Positions 35,327 through 46,200 of a DNA stretch of 64,000 nucleotides are shown here, one piece after another. Made by a program: the position numbers and the translations under genes. Source of the stretch: Mallotus nudiflorus (Eukaryota > Streptophyta > Magnoliopsida > Malpighiales > Euphorbiaceae); contig CANTUR010000143.1 in assembly GCA_947683625.1 (NCBI GenBank), positions 372,001 to 436,000 on the forward strand. Reading direction: 5' to 3'. The notes below the pieces were generated by a model. The model worked only from the letters and a program-made list of their open reading frames with translations. It was not told the origin of the DNA and searched no databases. Positions within the stretch are counted from its first letter, which is position 1; each line of letters starts with the position of its first letter.

Positions 35327-36103
35327 TTAGAGCATAAAAACATATATAGTAATATATGACTGGTTCCAGATCAACATTGTTCTACTAGGGTTAGTTAGCA
35401 GTTTTATAATTCTTTCATTACTTTTATTCACTACTTTTATACTCTTCTTGTTAATATCATTCACCATGTAATAGAGTATGGCAAGTTCAGTAATAGAAAC
35501 AACCACATCAGTCTCCTCCCTACCGAAAATGGCGTGCACTATGAGTCGATGCACATACCTAAAGGCATGGGAACGTATCCTAGACTCTTTAACTGCTCTA
35601 GCCTCGTATCTTACCCCTCTCTCCTTTGTCTATTCTCTCCAAAATTCATCTCCAGTAAAAGGGATGTTTGCCTCTTGATCTTTTAGGAACCCAAACGCAT
35701 CATTCAATTGGATCAAGCCTAAAACTCTTCATTCCCAAGTCTAAAAGAGATGAACCTTGCATTGTCATCAAAATGATAAGAGGATAAAAATTAATTAGGT
35801 TGGATATGCTCTAACTATAAAATTCTCCCATCCAACTCTTCTCAAATACACACAAACTTCATCTAGCAAGCCTACGGCTTCAAGAGAAGATCTACTTGAG
35901 TACCTATTGGGTTGGATTTTTCTATGAATCATATCCTCTAATTTTTTGTGTTGTAGTTCATTAGTAAAAGCAACTTGCAAAGGAAAACATTTTACCTCTC
36001 TATTTTTCTCTTCTCCTTACGAATTTCTTGAAGTACCACAAAGTCTTAATCTTTTTGGAAGAGGAGCTGTGGACTTTGAAGCATGAGACTTTGTCCTAAC
36101 CAT
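35327..36103 (-). pseudogene. Athila ORF1-like fragment
   Basis: Start at 36103 (MVRTKSHASKSTAPLPKRLR). After one stop the frame continues with FTNELQHKKLEDMIHRKIQP, then LLDEVCVYLRRVGWENF (35980-35830), then DAFGFLKDQEANIPFTGDEF, and finally SHAFRYVHRLIVHAIFGREE then TDVVVSITELAILYYM (35560-35440). The RYxHRLIxHxIFGR block is characteristic of Athila-type ORF1 proteins in plant genomes. It is about 260 residues, probably truncated, on the strand opposite to the Athila-like element at 39.8 kb, so it is a separate fragment. Confidence 0.6.
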
Positions 36104-36340
36104 GATTTCTTTTTAGTTGAATGTGAGATTAAATTGAAGAATCAACCCTAACAAATTGGTACCTTGTGTAATAAACTATTAGCAAATATAAGCAAATCGT
36201 CTAACATAGTTAAACATGATGATATGGGAAAGAGTATTTTAGTTATATCACTTTGTAGTTTTATATTTTGACTCATGGTTTATCTTTATAACAAATAAAT
36301 ACCCTATTTTACAATATAAAAAATAACAAATTTATTTTTT

Positions 36341-36375
<35 letters not shown>

Positions 36376-36392
36376 TATTATTATTATTATTA
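36341..36392. repeat. (TAA)n/(ATT)n inverted microsatellite
   Basis: About 11 AAT/TAA units pass directly into about six ATT units, so the two halves are mutually inverted and can fold back. Confidence 0.95.
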
Positions 36393-36966
36393 GGGCTTTA
36401 ATCAATTTTTTATTTGTATATATATATAGTGCATTACTAATAATTTTATAGTAATTGATATTTGCTTTTGTAAAATTAAGATAATTTTTAAAAATTAAAT
36501 GTATATCCTATTACTAAATTATCTTACTTTTACAAAATTAAATATTAATTATTGTAAAATTATTAATAACGCATTAATAACATAAATTTTAACAAAATAT
36601 TTGCGCATGACTAGAGATAAGTACAATTTTAATCCCTATGGTTTTGCCTTTTCGCAAAACCAGTCATATGTTTTTTTTTTTTTGCTTTTAAATACTATGT
36701 GTTTTACATTTTTTTTTTTACATTTTAGTACTCTTCTAACTAATATTATCATTATTTTATGAGATAACATTAATATAATATTAAATTTCAATAATAAATT
36801 TATTCTATATATGATTTACGATCAATCTAACCAATTGATTATTTTTAAAACTTTTGTAAATTTATTTTAAAAATCATTTCTTTTTATTCATAATTAAATT
36901 AAAATACATCTAAATTTAATTTTTTGTGAGTTTATTGTAGTTAGTTGAATAATAAATTACTTATTA
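36393..36966. other. AT-rich, no gene seen
   Basis: Non-coding, with poly-T tracts near 36670 and 36712. Confidence 0.6.
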
Positions 36967-37193
36967 CAGGGGCGGCCATGGTTCGGAATCGAACGGTTCT
37001 AGTTTGAAGGTTTATTGAACCAAACTTGAACTGTAACTTGGACAATTTAGGGCTAATTCGGAACCAATCGATTTTGGTTCCAATTCCAAACCGAATTTCA
37101 GTTCTAAAATTTTTAGTATTTTTTAATTTTATAATTATATTTAAATAATTTAAAATATTGTAACCATTCAATTTTGAACCATAGCCACCCCTA
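36967..37193 (+). mobile_element. hAT-like MITE, copy 1
   Basis: The left end AGGGGCGGCCATGGTTC mirrors the right end GAACCATAGCCACCCCT, giving terminal inverted repeats of about 17 bp over 227 bp. The interior has GGTTCGGAATCGAACGGTTC-like sequence and a TTTAAATAATTTAAAATATT tail. No 8-bp target duplication could be confirmed, because the right side enters TATATATA. Confidence 0.7.
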
Positions 37194-37212
37194 TATATAT
37201 AGCCCTATATAT

Positions 37213-37452
37213 ATAGGGATGGCCATGGTTCGAAATTGAACAGTTTCGGTTCAGAAACAAATAATTCTTGTTTGAAGGTTTATGCAACTAAACTTGAACC
37301 ATACCTTGGACAGTTCATAGCCTGTTCGAAACCAACCAATTTCAGTTTTAATTTTAGTTCCAGTTCCAAACCAGATTTCGGTTTTAAAATTTTTTATTAT
37401 TTTAAATTTCATAATTATATTTAAATAATTTAAAATATTGTAATAAATTAAA
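37213..37452 (+). mobile_element. hAT-like MITE, copy 2, right end lost
   Basis: It starts AGGGATGGCCATGGTTCG, only about 20 bp after copy 1, and follows it through GAAGGTTTAT, ACTTGAACC and ATAATTATATTTAAATAATT. The right terminal repeat is missing where the (TA)n tract begins. Confidence 0.7.
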
Positions 37453-37453
37453 A

Positions 37454-37454
<1 letters not shown>

Positions 37455-37547
<93 letters not shown>
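37455..37547. repeat. (TA)n microsatellite
   Basis: About 46 uninterrupted TA units. It replaces the right end of the second MITE copy. Confidence 0.97.
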
Positions 37548-37549
<2 letters not shown>

Positions 37550-37599
37550 AATACAAAAAGACCTAAATCAAAAGTGTATCAAGGCATCCCAACTAGGCT

Positions 37600-39441
37600 G
37601 GTACCTTTTTGGCACATGCATCATCTTAAGACCTTCTACTTCTATTAAAAAAATAAAAAGATGAATCCAAATACAATCTAACCCTTTGAAGGGCAAGAGA
37701 ACAAAAAGAGAAAATCAATAAAGAGCTATCTAAACCTACAGTATTCTTTGCCCATTGCATCATTATACATGAAAGAATTACAACTATAAGGGTAAGTATA
37801 CCACCATTGAATATAAGGTAAATTAATGGCTTTGCCTTCCTTATAAACATGGCTAACATGGACTTGTCGATGATGAAGAATCCGGAGACACTACTTCCAA
37901 TTAATCTGAAGCTTCCAAGGGACATCAAGACTTTAATCATGAAGGTGACAAACAACATAACTTAAATCACACTCAATCCAAATAGGTGCAAACTAAAACA
38001 AATGAATTTTAGAGATTACAATGATCACTGATGATAATTCTACTTCAATGGCATAACACACACTTAAAGGAGCAGTGAAAGAAGCTAATATTGACCCTTT
38101 ATGGTTCTGAAAGACCCCACTTGCCCCTAAAGGCTTAAAAGCTCCTCTAGCCATGTCATCTGTGTTGATTTTAATCCATCCAAATGGTGGCTTAACCTAA
38201 ATAACAAGAATCACTGAAGGAGCATTCTAGATAATTAAATTTACTCTTAAATGCTAGAGGATTGACATATCAGATTGTGAGATATTCATTTTGCCAATCT
38301 TAAAGACTTCTACCAATCTAATTGAGCAGCAGATACGACAGATAACCATAGAAATACCAATAAAAGTATCTTGAAAAGTAATTTTATTGATTGCAAATTA
38401 GATAAAATGAAGAGCAGACAAAAATCCAACACACCATAGAGGTAAAATTTAGGAGGGAAAATGCAAACCCTAAGCATTATGAAAAAGATTAATAAAGCTG
38501 GAGGAAACATCAAGTCACACCTTGAAAAGACTTCCAAGAGCATTCTAAACTGCAATAATAAAAGGGACATTTAGTAAAAATATGGTTAATGGTTTCTGAA
38601 GCCAAAAGATAAAGCTTGCAAGGAGAGACAATAACCAGTCCTTTTCACATCAAAGATTCATAAGTAGGAAGGCGATGATGGATGACATGCCATAATAAAA
38701 AAGAATACAATGGAGGGAGGTAATGGCGCTATAGAGACTTCCCCCAAGTATCTTTTAGGTTGATGCACACGGAAGAGATTAGAAGCAACTTTAGAAGAAA
38801 ACTTCCCATTAGGAGAAGGCCTGAAGGCAAAATCATCCCAGTACAAATAAGAAGGAGAGATATTTAAGATATCCGCACTAACCACGGGGAAAGAATTCTA
38901 AAATTCTAGAGGCAAATGCCATTGGCCATTGAAAAATAAATATGAGATTTTTGCTTAAAGGTGCTTACGAATAGTGACTACAACACTTAACACATCTACA
39001 ATAGTGTATCCAAGCCAATTGGTATTCCAAAAATTCAAGATAGAATAAGAACCGATGCTCTACAGAGAATTGAGCCTAATAGAAGACTCATAAGATTTTA
39101 TAAATGTCCAAACTTAAGAGAAAATATGAAAAGGACGAGGCATGTCGAAGCTAGTATAAAATATGTTGTGCAAGAATCTAAACACAAAAACATCATCACA
39201 ATAAACCCACCATGCCAACTTAATAAGGAGATTTGAGTTGACTACATGAAGATGGTAAAGACCAAGGTTGCCTTCATCTTTAGTCACTCAACAAACATCC
39301 CATTTAATAACAATTAACTTTTTGGAATGGATAGAACTTGTCCAAAAAAAATTTTGAATAGTCTTTTCCATGCATTTCAACAAAGAAGAGGGCCATTTAT
39401 AAATCATAAAGGACTGGAGGAATGAACCATAAATCACCAAA

Positions 39442-39475
<34 letters not shown>
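37600..39475 (-). pseudogene. 3' fragment of a second L1-type LINE
   Basis: Reading leftwards: LLKCMEKTIQNFFWTSS, then KKLIVIKWDVC (39400-39290), then NLLIKLAWWVY (about 39210-39240), the RT-thumb region of plant L1. Next is DDFAFRPSPNGKFSSKVAS (38840-38780), the zf-RVT lead-in. RNase H follows at about 38190-38000 (VKPPFGWIKINTDDMARGAF, then GASGVFQNHKGSILASF), keeping the NTDD catalytic segment. No endonuclease or ORF1 is present, so it is a 5'-truncated copy. It differs in sequence from the LINE at 21.6-27 kb. Numerous stops are present. Confidence 0.8.
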
Positions 39476-39476
<1 letters not shown>

Positions 39477-39724
39477 CCAAATAAAATTCCGAATAGCCTT
39501 TTCCATGCATTTCAGCAAAGAAGAGGGCTATTTATAAATCATAAAAGAGTGGAGGAATGAACCATAAATCACCAAAGAGTATATATATATTCTTTGGTAA
39601 TTTATGGTTCATTCTTTGGTGATTTATGGTTCATTCCTCCACTCCTTTATGATTTATAAATGGCCCTCTTCTTTGCTGAAATGCATGGAAAAGGCTATTC
39701 GAAATTTTATTTGGACAATATATA
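39346..39724. repeat. LINE-derived direct and inverted repeat, large fold-back
   Basis: A segment of about 110 bp from the LINE (GCATTTCAACAAAGAAGAGG to ATAAATCACCAAAGA) occurs three times: 39346-39445 and 39479-39590 in the same orientation, and about 39613-39724 inverted. (AT)n tracts separate them (39443-39474, about 39589-39600). Copies 2 and 3 form a near-perfect palindrome. A 22-bp unit TTCTTTGGTAATTTATGG is doubled at the centre (39592-39640). Confidence 0.85.
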
Positions 39725-39826
39725 TATATACAACTAGACAAGGTGAGTCATTGATATCTCTAAATACTAAAATTGATAGAACATTTCATAGGAGAATAAC
39801 GAGATAAAGGAACACAATGAACGGAG

Positions 39827-41660
39827 ATGAAAATGGAGTTGGGAGGGGGAGTTGCTAAGCAAGATCCACCATCTGCTAGACAGCTAGAAAATCAAAATAA
39901 ACCAAAAGTGCAAAGAATGATAAGGGACTTAGCTAGTCCATATATGCAAAGAGATCAAAATCCTATTGTGAGATTAGCAGTCTCTACTAATAACTTTAAG
40001 ATCAAACCAACTATAATTCAAAATTCTCAATTCAGTAGTTTGCCCCATAAAGATCAAATAGGACATATAATAAGATTTTTGAAGTACTGTTCTACCTTGA
40101 GAAAAGGTCCAATTTGCACCGCATGTTTGTGCCCTAATCCCACATTGGCACCTCAGTTTTTTTTCCTAATTAGAACTCCACGTTTGAAAAGTGGAGCATA
40201 TTTGAACTTTACTGATTACAATCAAATACTATAACTTGTTTTAGTACAATTAAGTCCTCTAAACTAATAAAAAACTAATTTTAACTTATACTAAAAAATT
40301 AAGCTAATAATTTTTTTAGAAATATATATAGAACCTAATTATTAAATTTTGAAAGTTTTTCAATCTATAAAATTGTTTTACATTTTTCTTAAATTTTTAA
40401 AAATTATAAAATTAAGTGATATAAATTTCAAAAATTGACAAAAGTTATTCGTTAATGTAAATATCAAATTGATAATTGACCTGCAATTTAATTTTAATGG
40501 TAGAATAAAATTTTTTAAATTTTATTCATTAGTTTAAATTTACACAATAATTTTTAAACCTACACAATAATTGATAAACAAAATTTTTTTATTCAACTAT
40601 TAAAATTAAGTTTTAGGTCAATTATCAATTTACTATTTATGTTAATGAATAAATTTGGTCATTTTTTTGAAATTTATATCACTTGATTTTAAAAAATTTT
40701 AAAATTTAAGAAATTTTTTTAATAATTTAAGAAAAAATTACAAATTAATTTTATAGGTTGAAGAACTTTTAAAATGTAATAATAGGTTATATATATATTT
40801 CTAAAAAATTATCAATTTAATTTGTTTGTATTCATTAAAATTAGATTTTTATTATTTTATAGGACTTAATTGTACAAAAAAAAGTTATAGGATTTTATTG
40901 TAATCAGTAAAGTTCCAATATGCTCCACTTTTCAAATGTGGAGTTCTGATTGGGGAAAAAAAAACCAGAGTGCCAAAGTGGTCTTAAGGCACAAACCCAC
41001 GATGCAAATTGAACCTTTTCCCTTCTACCTTTAGAATAAATGGGATGCAGGTAGATATCATTAGACTTATACTCTTTCCTTTTTTCTCACTGATAGAGCA
41101 AAAAGATGCTTTATTTGTTTACCACCCAATTCGATCAATACTTGGTAGGAGATGTATACAACAATTTTTAACAAATATTTTTCACTTGCAAAAGTACTGA
41201 GAATCAGTAATGAGATTAATTCATTTTATCAAAGGGAGAATGAAAGCTTTTATGAATGCTGGGACAAATTCAAGGACCTACAGAGATAATGTCCATAACA
41301 TTTGATACCCACTTGAGATTTAGCTCAATCTTTTTACAAGGCATGAATCTAGCAGCTAAAGTTAATTTGATGATGTCATCGAATGGACTATTATGTCAAA
41401 GACACCAAAGGATGCTTTAAATCTTTTCAAAGAAATGGCAAATACTTAGAGTTTATGGTCAAGTGAGAGAGTTATGCCAAAGAAGGGTGGAACACTAGAA
41501 AGTGGATAGATTGACTTTGGTGAATGCTAAACTAGATGCTTTGACAAAGAGAATGGATAAGACAAGTCTTAATGCAATCTCACAATCAACTTCTTCATCT
41601 TATGAGCTTTTTCATGGTGAACATCCCATCATTAAGTGTTAGCATATACAAAATTTGTGT
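39827..41660 (+). pseudogene. Athila gag, split by a MULE-type insertion
   Basis: A start at 39827 opens MELGGGVAKQDPPSARQLEN. RMIRDLASPYMQRDQNPIVR, then NNFKIKPTIIQNSQFSSLP, then HIIRFLKYCSTL (to 40098) is the Athila gag signature. The chain resumes after the insertion at 41032 with RINGMQVDIIRLILFPFFSL, the next conserved block. Later pieces include SNEINSFYQRENESFYECW and DKFKDLQR (about 41205-41290). Stops follow. About 600 residues including the zinc-binding end would be expected, but only remnants remain. Gag would form the element's capsid. Confidence 0.8.
40099..41022. mobile_element. Non-autonomous MULE-type element, 924 bp
   Basis: The left end GAGAAAAGGTCCAATTTGCA and the right end, read inverted, GGGAAAAGGTTCAATTTGCA start long terminal inverted repeats of about 150 bp. 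These also share a block with CCACGTTTGAAAAGTGGAGC on the left. A 9-bp target duplication TTCTACCTT flanks it exactly (40090-40098 and 41023-41031). Nine-base duplications and long terminal repeats indicate the Mutator superfamily. The interior is AT-rich with no transposase. It sits inside gag codons, and removing it with one duplication restores the conserved reading order. Confidence 0.92.
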
Positions 41661-41669
41661 ATAGAGAGC

Positions 41670-42400
41670 ATGAAATATATGGGTAATTTTAACAAAGGTC
41701 AGTAATAAAACCATGTGCTAGGAAATTATTATAATTCAAGTTGGAGGAACCATCCAAATTTTTCATGGAGCAACCAAGGCAATAATTAATAGAGACCTTA
41801 AGGACCACTAAGTTTTGTAGGAACCAATGCTCATTAATATCAAGGTTAGTCTTAATTTTAATATCAAGGTTAGTCTTCATCATCATTGTCTTCCTTAAAA
41901 GCAAAATGGATAAATTCGTGGATATGATGGTGATAAGATGAATTAACAAAATGATACAGCTAAAATATTGGAAAGGAGGTTTGAATAGATGCATCAAGAT
42001 ACTTAGTTAATGTTTAGACATCATTCTTCTTCAATTCATAATCTTAAGGTGCAAGTGGGTCAATTTGCTAATTTTTTATATTCAAGAAACTAAGGGACAC
42101 TTCCTAATAATACAAAAAAGAACAATTAAATGCAATCACTTTAATAAGTGGCACAGAACACCAGCTACCAAAAAGGAGTTTACCCATACCTAATACAAAA
42201 ATAAAAAAAGAGGAAGAAAAAGAAAAAAGAAGTAGAGAAAGAGAAAAGATATGTTAAAGTATAGGCTAAAGAAAAAGGTAAAGGAGCAAAACAAGAGTAA
42301 TAAGAAGGAATCTGCACCTTTACAAAAATGTTATGAGCCACCAGTGTCGTTTCCATAAAGTCAAAGGATGTAAAAGCATGATCAATAGTTTGCAAAGTTT
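41670..42400 (+). other. Lys/Glu-rich gag-protease linker
   Basis: Mostly disrupted. The A-rich stretch at 42195-42300 codes short Lys/Glu-rich runs on the plus strand, as in the linker before Athila protease. No domain. Confidence 0.4.
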
Positions 42401-42406
42401 TTAGAG

Positions 42407-43048
42407 ATGTTTAAAAAGCTACATATCAATATACCTTTGGTTGAAACTATAGCTCAAATGCCCAGATATGCTATATTTTTTAAGGAGCTCATTTATAGCA
42501 AGAAAAAGCTACAAGAGTTTGAGACTATTACACCTAAGAAAGAATGTAGTGCTATAGTTTTGAGCAAGCTTCTATTAAAGTGTAATCATCCAAGGAGTCT
42601 CACTATACATTGCTCTATTAGTAATTTAAATTTTTAAAAAGCTCTTTATGATTCAGGTTCTTCCATTAACTTAATGCCTTTATTTATTTACAGGAAGCTT
42701 GGGTTAGATTAAGTAAAAGCTATAAATATTTGTTTCTAACTTATTAATAGAACAATTGAGAAACCTGAAGGGATAGTAGAATATGTTTTAGTAAAAATGA
42801 GGAAGTTCATCTTTTCAAATGGTTTTATTATGTTAGCTTTTAAAGAAGATGAGGATTTACCATTAATCCTTAGAATGCCATTCATGTGCACTTCCAAAGT
42901 AGTTATAGATGTTTTTAAAGAAACTCTTATATTGAGAATAGATGAAGATAACTGTAAGTTTAATGTGTACCAAGGTATAAAGCATCCCCCTAATAATGAT
43001 AATTATACACAAATTAATGTGGTTGATGATTGTATGGATAAAGTCTAA
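42407..43048 (+). pseudogene. Athila aspartic protease region
   Basis: Opens with KKLHINIPLVETIAQMPRYA, then EFETITPKKECSAIVLSKLL, the conserved Athila pre-protease block. The active site follows near 42640-42670 as ALYDSGSSINLMPL (D-S-G, with Ser where Athila often has Leu or Asn). Then come VEYVLVKMRKFIFSNGF, then EDEDLPLILRMPFMCTSKVV, then VIDVFKETLILRIDEDNCKF, ending KHPPNNDNY. A stop near 42640 and one near 42710 break the frame. The domain would cut the polyprotein. Confidence 0.85.
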
Positions 43049-43329
43049 TGAGGGAGGTTAGAAAAATATTATGAATTAGAAGATTTAGAGAAGTGTTTAT
43101 AGGTACAATCTTTTGAAGAAAAACCCCCTAAACACCAAGACCAAATGCCAAAGATTGAATTGCCTCTTAACATAAAACCATTTCCCCTTTTATAAAGCAA
43201 CCACCTTAGTAAGAATTGAAATACTTAAACCCTCATTTGAGATACACTTATTTAGGATAGAACCAAACACTACATGTTACCATCTTATCCAAACTCAACA
43301 AGGAATATGAGGTTGTATTAGTACAACTA

Positions 43330-44354
43330 TTGAAAAAAAGAGTGCAAGCTTTGAGGTGGCAAATTTCAAATATAAGGGGTATAAATCCCTCATATTGTAT
43401 GTACAAAATACTTATAAGGGATAGATATAAAACTACCATTAAGAGACAAAAGAGACTCAATCCAAACATACAAGAAGTAGTGAAGAAAGATGTGCTTAAA
43501 TTGTTAGATACATGTATCATCTACCCCATTTCATATAATTTATAGGTTAGCCATACTCAGTGTGTACTAAAGAAAGGTAGCATTATAATAGTAGAAAATG
43601 ATGGGGGAGATTTGATTCTTACTAGAGTTGTGAGTGGTTGGCGAGTTTGCATAAATTATAAAAAGCTAAATGTAGCCACTAAAAATTATCATTTTCCACT
43701 TCCATTTATTGACTAAATGCTAGAACGCATTTTAATGCATGCATTTTACTATTTTTTAAATAGTTATTTGGGTACAATCAAATAGCCATTACTCTGAAAG
43801 ATTAGGAGAAAACCATATTCAGTTGTCTTTATAGTAATTTTGCATATAGGAGAATGCCATTTAGCTCATGTAATGCACTTGCCACATTCCAGACATGCAT
43901 ACTGGTGATATTTATAAATTTAAAAGAAGAAATAATGATAGTATTAATGGATGATTTTTTGACATTTAGGAATTATTTTGAGGAATGCTTAGCAGATTTA
44001 TACAAAGTTCTTAGGAGGTGCGAGGATAATTGGAAAAAATATCACTTCATGGTCAAAGAAGGCATTGTGCTAAGGTATAAAATTTCAAGAAAGGGCATAG
44101 AGGTAGACAAAGCCAAAGCAGACATCATAAAGAAGTTGTAGTATCCAATTAATGTTAAGAGAGTAAGAAGTTTCTTAGGACATGTAGGATTCTACAGGCA
44201 ATTCATAAAGGATTTCTCTAGAATCTCTAAACCCCTTTATTAATTACTTAAAAAGATGTACCTTTTATTTTCACTGATGCTTGTAAAACTGCTTTTAACT
44301 AATTAAAGGCAGCACTTGTGTCAGCACCAATAGTGGTAGCTCCATATTAGAACT
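43330..44354 (+). pseudogene. Athila reverse transcriptase
   Basis: QALRWQISNIRGINPSYCM and RLNPNIQEVVKKDVLKLLD (43345-43500) open the RT. GYNQIAIT and RRMPFSSCNALATFQTCIL (43770-43900) follow, then VLMDDFLTFRNYFEECLADL (43945-44005), the catalytic xMDD box. Next are CEDNWKKYHFMVKEGIVL, then ISRKGIEVDKAKADIIKKL, then VRSFLGHVGFYRQFIKDFSR (44160-44220). About nine residues are missing between CED and NWKK. Frames shift between 43545 and 43854. The RT leads into RNase H with ALVSAPIVVAPY, where the solo LTR starts. Confidence 0.9.
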
Positions 44355-45856
44355 TGTTAGTGATATACATTAGGTCAATCATGTATGACCATGTTTTGAC
44401 TTTATCATTTTATTTAATAAAGAGACATTTTTCATTATCATTTTGTGTTATGATAATTACTTGAATAGTCAATTCTTACTAAGGTCATCAAGTATGTGAC
44501 TTCATAGTAAAACCCTTAGATTAAATATAAGTTCTATTCAAATTATCCTTATTCATAACAATGTACTATGGCTAGTATAGTGTTGATTGATGATTATGTT
44601 TTACTAATCATGAATATGAGATATTAAGTCAACTCATAGGAACTTATTTGAGAAATAAAGTGCTGGATTAACCTATCATAAGAACACTACATAAATAATT
44701 GTCATAAGTAATTCTCATCAAAGTATTATTGGTTTAGTCCTTTGACCTTGAAATCACTATGGATTTCTACATAACTATTTTATATTTTAACATAATCTTA
44801 TAATATCTTTAACCGGATGATAAAATAGGTTGTTATTGGGTATAAAATGAGTTATATGAGAAATGTGAATGATTAAAAAGGAATTTGTCCCTCATTTAAT
44901 ATGAGTAAGATATCTATGGGCCCCTTGATAAGATTGACTAAAGAAAATACATGGTCATACTAAATTAAATTGATAAAGAGTTATCATTCTCAGTCTACTT
45001 GGAATTAACAAATTATATAATTGAATTCTATAACGATGACATAATTTATGTCTTATATTCAATCAAGATATCATGTGACAAAGGGACTAGAATATTCACT
45101 ATATATTAGGTTATGTCGGATTATTGACTTCACATGACTTGGGTAGTCATATTGTCTTACTAGAGGCCACTTATGACTTGTATGCCTAAATAAAGATTTA
45201 ACGCCCATTGCCACCATTATATGAACCTACAGGGTCACATATTTTGAACAAGCCCAAAATGAATATGGGTTTAATCTATGGAAATAAATAAATAAAATAT
45301 TTATTTATTTAAGGTAAAGGTTATTTTAAATAAATAGAATATTATTTCTGATTTAATTTTAAATAAAATCAGAATAAGAATAAGTGAGAAATTACTAAAA
45401 GGTTGTTTGGTAAGTGAAACCCTAATTTAAATGTTTATAAATATGTTATATTCTCTAGGGTTTTAGACACTCTCATTATTCTACCACCAAATTTTTTTTC
45501 TCTCTTTTAGAAAATAAAACATAGAGTTCTTTTTAATTCTTGATTTGTGAGAAATCAATAGAAGGTGCTAGCACACAAGTATTCATTTTCAAATTAAGAG
45601 TTGTTCGTACGGACACTTATAGAGGACAGATTCTTGTGGAGACATCTCAAATTTGAACTGCTAAATTAAAAGCTTAAAGTAAGGTGTCACTATAGTAACT
45701 TCCTCTCTTCCTTCTAGATTTCTTACCTCTTTTGTATTTATGGTAAGAAAACAAAAACCCTAAATTTAATCAATTAGTCAAATTACTTAGATCCAAGTTC
45801 AAGTTTGTGATTCAAATTTTATTTTTCCGCTGCATATGGAATCTCAAAACCCAATA
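44355..45856 (+). mobile_element. Solo LTR, probably Ty1/copia type, 1.5 kb
   Basis: It starts TGTTAGTGATATAC and ends ...TCTCAAAACCCAATA, with the TTTTTCCGCTGCATATGGAA motif near the end that is common in plant copia LTRs. Flanks are GAACT (44350-44354) and TAACT (45857-45861), a 5-bp target duplication with one change. The host Athila chain reads through the junction, with VAPY.NL on the left and NLSFELMCDA on the right. No internal domains are present, so this is a solo LTR. Confidence 0.75.
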
Positions 45857-46200
45857 TAACTTGTCATTTGAACTAATGTGTGATGCTAGAGATCATATAA
45901 CTAAAGCAGTGCTAAACCAAAAGAGAGACAAAAAGCTCCATATGATTTATTATGCAAGTCAAACTTTATCTGATGCCCAGATCAATTATATAACCACTGA
46001 GAAGGAGATGCATATAGTGATCTTTTTGTTTGAAAAATTCATATTATATCTTCTTAGATTAAAGGTTGTGGTTTATACAAATCATTCAACATTAAAGCAT
46101 TTGCTCATAAAGAAAGATTCCATGCCCAGACTAATAAGATAAATACTTATGCTGTAAGAGTTTGACAATGATATTAGAGATAAAAATAATTAGAAAATGT
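45857..46200 (+). pseudogene. Athila RNase H
   Basis: LSFELMCDARDHITKAVLNQ, then HMIYYASQTLSDAQINYITT, then EKEMHIVIFLFEKF, then VVVYTNHSTLKHLL, then KKDSMPRLIR match Athila RNase H closely. The first catalytic Asp (MCDA) and the Glu of TEKE are kept, and a TNH block stands where TDH is usual. A stop follows LIR. The tail IVDHLL near 46205 is the NVVADHLSRL block. Confidence 0.88.

Noticed and set aside
37626..37958. Hydrophobic minus-strand frame as a membrane protein
   Set aside because: Out-of-frame reading of the degraded end of the LINE fragment. Its hydrophobicity comes from T-rich codons.
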